From NCBI GenBank assembly GCA_964515555.1, contig CAZEVY010000052.1:1-35113 (forward strand): DNA of 35,113 bases, in the 5' to 3' direction. The notes under the pieces are model-generated. The model saw only the letters and a program-made list of their open reading frames with translations. It searched no databases and was not told the origin of the DNA. This stretch comes from CAZEVY01 sp964515555. GTDB taxonomy: Bacteria > Acidobacteriota > Terriglobia > Bryobacterales > Bryobacteraceae. Shown one piece after another: positions 32,338 to 35,113 of the stretch; position 1 is the first letter of the stretch; the number at the start of each line of letters is the position of its first letter. A program made the translations under genes and the position numbers.

Positions 32338-33654
32338 CTACGATTCCCTCACCTTTCCGCTTTTCAGATCCCAGTGCATGCGGCGGCCCTTGCGGTACGC
32401 CATGTTGGCGAGGTGCGCGGCGCCGGCGGCGTAGTGGCCCTCGGCGGCGGTCTCGCGGCTGGGCTTGCTCTCGCGCAGCGAGATGACGAACAGCTCGGTG
32501 TGCGAGGGGCCTTCCTCTATCTTCACGACGTCGCGCTGCACGCGCTGCGGCAGCGGCGTCTTCGGGCGTCCCTGCGGCGTCCAGCCGTGCGATTCGTAGT
32601 ACTGCTCGCGCATGGCCTTTGGCCACGAGAGCGTCCCGTAGGACTGCACGTCGGGCAGTTGCGTCTCGCGATAGTGCACCAGGCCCTCGCGCTCCAGCGC
32701 CAGCGTGCCTCCCGATCCCATGATCACCGTCGCGCTGCCGCCGTAGGAGTTGCCGAGATTCACGTAGATATCGGCGATGAAGTTCTCGGGGTAATCGAAG
32801 ACGGAGTTCATCACATCGGGCACGTTGCGCCCGTCGTTCCAGCGCCAGATGCCGCCGCTCGAGACCACCGACGACGGCGCCGTGACGCCCATCACCTCGT
32901 GCAGCCACGTCAGCAGGTGGACGAACAGGTCGGTGGCGACGCCGCCCGAATAGTCCCACCAGCAGCGCCACCGGAAGAAAATCTTCGGGTCGAAGGCCTT
33001 CTTCGGCGCCGGTCCGTGGAAGCGCGGCCAGTCGATGGTCTTCTCGGAGGCGTCCGGCGGCACCGGATAGGCCCAGGCGCCCTGCGGGTCGTTGCGGTGA
33101 TTCGCCATGCGCACCATGTTGACCTTGCCGATGGCGCCGCCCGCGATCAGTTCCTTGGCCTTGGCCGCCAGCGCCGACGTCTTCCCCTGGCTCCCGACCT
33201 GAAGGAGCTTGCCCGACTTCTCCACCGCCTTCATGATCTCCGGCCCTTCGTCGATCGACCATGTCATGGGCTTCTCGATGTAGACGTGCTTGCCGGCGGC
33301 CAGCGCGTCGAGCACCATGCGCTTGTGCCAGTGGTCGGGCGTGGCGATGACGACGGCGTCGATGTCCTTGCGGTTGAGGACTTCGGTGTAGTCCTTGGTG
33401 ACCGCGATGTCGCCGCCGAGCTGCTCCTTCGAGCGCTCCAGGCAGCCGTCGTAGAGGTCGCAGGCGGCCAGCGAGCGCACGCCGGGGACGCGCTTGAACT
33501 CGCTCATCAACTGCGTGGAGCGCACGCCGCAGCCGATGAAGCCGAAGCCGATCTGGTCGTTTGCGCCCGCGGCCTTGAGCGGCGCGGGCGATCCGGCGAG
33601 CTGGTAGACCACCGCCGAGCCGGCGGTTCCGAGGAATCGTCTGCGAGTGGCCAC
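32338..33654 (-). CDS. Tat-exported Gfo/Idh/MocA-family oxidoreductase
   Basis: 438 residues starting MATRRRFLGTAGSAVVYQ, a twin-arginine signal (RRRFLG). The Rossmann domain follows with IGFGFIGCGVRSTQL and an acidic residue after ACD; KHVYIEKPMTWSIDEG carries the conserved Lys of the EKP motif. The C-terminal Gfo/Idh/MocA domain includes GGVATDLFVHLLTWLHEVMG with the conserved Asp/His pair. It would oxidise or reduce a sugar or inositol-type substrate with a tightly bound NAD(P) after folding in the cytoplasm. Its neighbours are a Tat-exported isomerase-like protein (1 nt upstream) and an esterase, as in periplasmic sugar-conversion sets of Acidobacteriota and Planctomycetota. Substrate unknown. 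Confidence 0.5.
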   Translation of the reverse strand: MATRRRFLGTAGSAVVYQLAGSPAPLKAAGANDQIGFGFIGCGVRSTQLMSEFKRVPGVRSLAACDLYDGCLERSKEQLGGDIAVTKDYTEVLNRKDIDAVVIATPDHWHKRMVLDALAAGKHVYIEKPMTWSIDEGPEIMKAVEKSGKLLQVGSQGKTSALAAKAKELIAGGAIGKVNMVRMANHRNDPQGAWAYPVPPDASEKTIDWPRFHGPAPKKAFDPKIFFRWRCWWDYSGGVATDLFVHLLTWLHEVMGVTAPSSVVSSGGIWRWNDGRNVPDVMNSVFDYPENFIADIYVNLGNSYGGSATVIMGSGGTLALEREGLVHYRETQLPDVQSYGTLSWPKAMREQYYESHGWTPQGRPKTPLPQRVQRDVVKIEEGPSHTELFVISLRESKPSRETAAEGHYAAGAAHLANMAYRKGRRMHWDLKSGKVRES

Positions 33655-33655
33655 G

Positions 33656-34594
33656 TTACGCTCCCTTCTTCATGACGACGCGGTCGAGCACCTGCTTGGT
33701 GAGCAGCACGCCTCTCTTTTCGCGCTCCCAGATCTGGTCGTGCGTGAGCTGCTCCTGCGGCGCGCCCTGCTGGCGCCCGCCGCCGCCGCCGAAGCTCGAT
33801 TCGATCCCCCAGAAGCCGTGGTAGCCGGCGTCCTGGCAGATCTTGATGATCTTGTCGAGGTCGTAGCGCGGATGCGTGCCGTCGGCCGACCACATCGCCT
33901 TGACGCTGACGCCCTTGGCGAAGGGCATCAACTGGCGGATGACGTCGTAGTGATCGGCGCCGGGGTTCATGTTGCCGAAGTCGGGCAGCGTGCCGAAGTT
34001 CGGGTCGTTGACGGTCTTCATGAGCGAGACCAGCACGGCGGGATCGGACGATGCGCCGCCGTGATTCTCGATGATGACGTTGAGATTCGACCCGCGCGCA
34101 TACTCGATCAGGTTGCGGAAGCTCTCGGCGGCGCGGGGGACGATGTCCTTGTCGGCCGCCCAGTCCTGTCGCGGCCCGCCCATGTTGCAGCGGATGGCAT
34201 GGCAGCCGAGGAAATGCGCGATGTCGACCCACTTGCGGTGCGAGACGGCGGCCTGCATGCGTTCGGCTTTGTCGCGCGCGGCCATGTCGCCCTCGCCGTC
34301 GATCATGATGAGCACCAGCGCGACGCCGTGATCGGCGGCGTTCTTCTTGACCTGCCGCAGGTGGCTCTGCATGGGGTTGTCGAAGAACTGGTTGACGAAC
34401 TCCAGTCCTCCGATGCCGAACTCCTCGCGGCAGATGCGCGGCAGGTCGGCGTTCTTCCAGCGGTTGGCGACGAAGAAGCTGCGGTTGATGGACCAGGCGG
34501 CGAGCGAGATGTCGTCCTTGGTGGGGCGGGGCGCGGCGGCCGCCGATGCTGCCGCGGCGGCTGTAGTTAGAAGATCGCGTCGTGTCAATTCCAT
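33656..34594 (-). CDS. Tat-exported sugar phosphate isomerase/epimerase-like TIM-barrel protein
   Basis: 312 residues from ATG 34594 (MELTRRDLLTTAAAAASA, a twin-arginine-like signal); an ATG at 34606 would add four residues. The barrel belongs to the AP endonuclease family 2/xylose isomerase-like group: GIGGLEFVNQFF, LGCHAIRCNMGG, NVIIENHGG (metal-binding Glu and His), GTLPDFGNMNPG and GFWGIESSFGGG with the terminal Glu. These residues would bind a divalent metal and catalyse isomerisation or epimerisation of a sugar. It is the first gene of the catabolic run and abuts the Gfo/Idh/MocA oxidoreductase, with which it probably acts in sequence. Confidence 0.5.
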   Translation of the reverse strand: MELTRRDLLTTAAAAASAAAAPRPTKDDISLAAWSINRSFFVANRWKNADLPRICREEFGIGGLEFVNQFFDNPMQSHLRQVKKNAADHGVALVLIMIDGEGDMAARDKAERMQAAVSHRKWVDIAHFLGCHAIRCNMGGPRQDWAADKDIVPRAAESFRNLIEYARGSNLNVIIENHGGASSDPAVLVSLMKTVNDPNFGTLPDFGNMNPGADHYDVIRQLMPFAKGVSVKAMWSADGTHPRYDLDKIIKICQDAGYHGFWGIESSFGGGGGRQQGAPQEQLTHDQIWEREKRGVLLTKQVLDRVVMKKGA

Positions 34595-34647
34595 GATTGT
34601 CTTCATGGTACATCGTCACGGCGCGCCGCCACTACACTGGCCTGTCA

Positions 34648-34702
34648 CGGCTCGGCAGCGTACTGAACTTACTGAGCCGCGCGCGTGAGCGAGCGGTCCG
34701 GC
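34648..34702 (+). repeat. Dispersed 55-nt intergenic repeat, copy 2
   Basis: Aligns gap-free with the minus strand of 6079-6133 (45 of 55 identical). It contains CGGCTCGG, TACTG, ACTGAGCCGCG and AGCGAGCGGTC in the same order. It lies in the 213-nt gap upstream of the isomerase gene and of the ribbon-helix-helix gene. Confidence 0.5.
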
Positions 34703-34798
34703 AAAGTACCGCTGTTTTCGATGACAGTTCGGTAGGGTGAGCACCGCGGCCTTGCGTGAAAGCCGTGATCGCCGAGGCCGCTTGCTTCGGCGCTGCGG

Positions 34799-34830
34799 GA
34801 TGCCTCATCGTGATGAGAGATGCCTCATCA
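34799..34830. promoter_or_regulatory. Operator-like repeat over the RHH start codon
   Basis: GATGCCTCATC occurs twice, at 34799-34809 and 34819-34829, 20 bp apart (about two helical turns). Between them GATGAG (34812-34817) makes inverted pairs with both CTCATC half-sites (34804-34809 and 34824-34829). Three half-sites in this order are what an autoregulating ribbon-helix-helix dimer array would bind. The ATG at 34820 lies inside the second site, so binding would cover the start region. Confidence 0.5.
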
Positions 34831-35110
34831 TGGTGCAAAGAAGTCGAAAGCGCACAACTCCCGGACAGCGGAGGCGCGCTTTACCGTGGGGCTGCCCCGC
34901 GGCCTTGTCCAGCGCGTCGAGCGATTCGCCGTCACCGGCGACATCAGCATGAGTAAAGCGATCGCGGGCCTGGTACGCCTCGGATTGGAGAGTCAGGAGC
35001 GAAGGAAGCGCGAGCTCTTCGGCAAACTCAAGGTGAACCTCGCGACCGACGACCCGAAAGACCAGGACCGGATGATCGACGAGTTCCGCGACTTGATTCT
35101 CGGCCGCTGA
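34820..35110 (+). CDS. Ribbon-helix-helix (CopG/antitoxin-like) protein
   Basis: 96 residues from ATG 34820; GAGAG immediately precedes it. After about 17 residues, ARFTVGLPRGLVQRVERFAV followed by MSKAIAGLVRLGLE is the beta-helix-helix DNA-binding fold of CopG/Arc-type proteins. The C-terminal part is charged (QERRKRELFGKLKVNLATDD, MIDEFRDLILGR), as in antitoxins that cap a toxin. The gene ends 3 nt before the window edge, so a downstream toxin (for example PIN or RelE type) cannot be seen. Alternatively it is a lone transcription regulator. The repeat over its start fits autoregulation. Confidence 0.5.
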   Translation: MPHHGAKKSKAHNSRTAEARFTVGLPRGLVQRVERFAVTGDISMSKAIAGLVRLGLESQERRKRELFGKLKVNLATDDPKDQDRMIDEFRDLILGR

Positions 35111-35113
35111 GGG

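Noticed and set aside
1..35113. tRNA genes and CRISPR arrays
   Set aside because: I saw no T-arm plus anticodon-stem pattern of a tRNA and no direct repeat with regular unique spacers; the heptamer arrays are too short-period to be CRISPR.

Overview
The window is a GC-rich bacterial chromosome segment with about 32 genes. The gene set suggests a soil Acidobacteriota of the Bryobacterales/Solibacter type: secreted PQQ-type beta-propellers, a Tat-exported Gfo/Idh/MocA oxidoreductase beside a Tat-exported sugar isomerase-like barrel, a PhoPQ-related hydrolase, a secreted M14 peptidase and a YhaM-type nuclease. This placement is inferred from gene content; there is no rRNA here. I found no phage, transposase, CRISPR array, rRNA or tRNA.

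Layout. 1-2526 (minus): the 3'-truncated copy of a secreted beta-propeller and an FAD amine-oxidase-fold enzyme. 2592-6060 (plus): a large secreted M14 metallopeptidase and a PP2C phosphatase. 6142-8728 (minus): a 7Fe ferredoxin with its own promoter, then a histidine kinase/response regulator pair. 8918-15182 (minus): a probable long operon, read from 15182 down: TPR lipoprotein, an in-frame-UGA protein that is probably a selenoprotein, an extended SDR, a secreted START-like protein, a toxin-antitoxin remnant and a PhoPQ-related hydrolase. 15228-17737 (plus): a zinc MDR dehydrogenase translationally coupled to rhamnulokinase. 17759-21937 (minus): metallo-beta-lactamase-fold hydrolase, parvulin chaperone, YhaM-like exonuclease and BlaI-type repressor. 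22008-23111: a MerR regulator, then two gene fragments abutting at their broken 5' ends. 23126-27087 (minus): gltX, a carbamoyltransferase and an alpha/beta hydrolase with 1-nt gaps. 27242-27841 (plus): infC, flanked by heptamer tandem repeats. 27911-29280 (minus): ComF and HNH. 29281-29681: a gene-free gap with a candidate small RNA. 29682-34594 (minus): a secreted/periplasmic catabolic set. 34820-35110 (plus): a ribbon-helix-helix protein with an operator-like repeat over its start.

The strongest candidate for something new is at 12655-13479. A membrane domain resembling MerT (double Cys in the first helix) runs into a thioredoxin-like domain whose first active-site Cys codon is TGA (motif U-G-T-C). 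A stable hairpin with G in its apical loop follows directly, as expected of a bacterial SECIS. Next come a 55-nt dispersed intergenic repeat found twice 28 kb apart (45/55 identical, no gaps), the heptamer repeats on both sides of infC, and the rearrangement scar at about 22647.

Many neighbouring genes overlap by GTGA or ATGA, or sit 1-4 nt apart, so translational coupling is the usual mode here, and GTG starts are common at these junctions.
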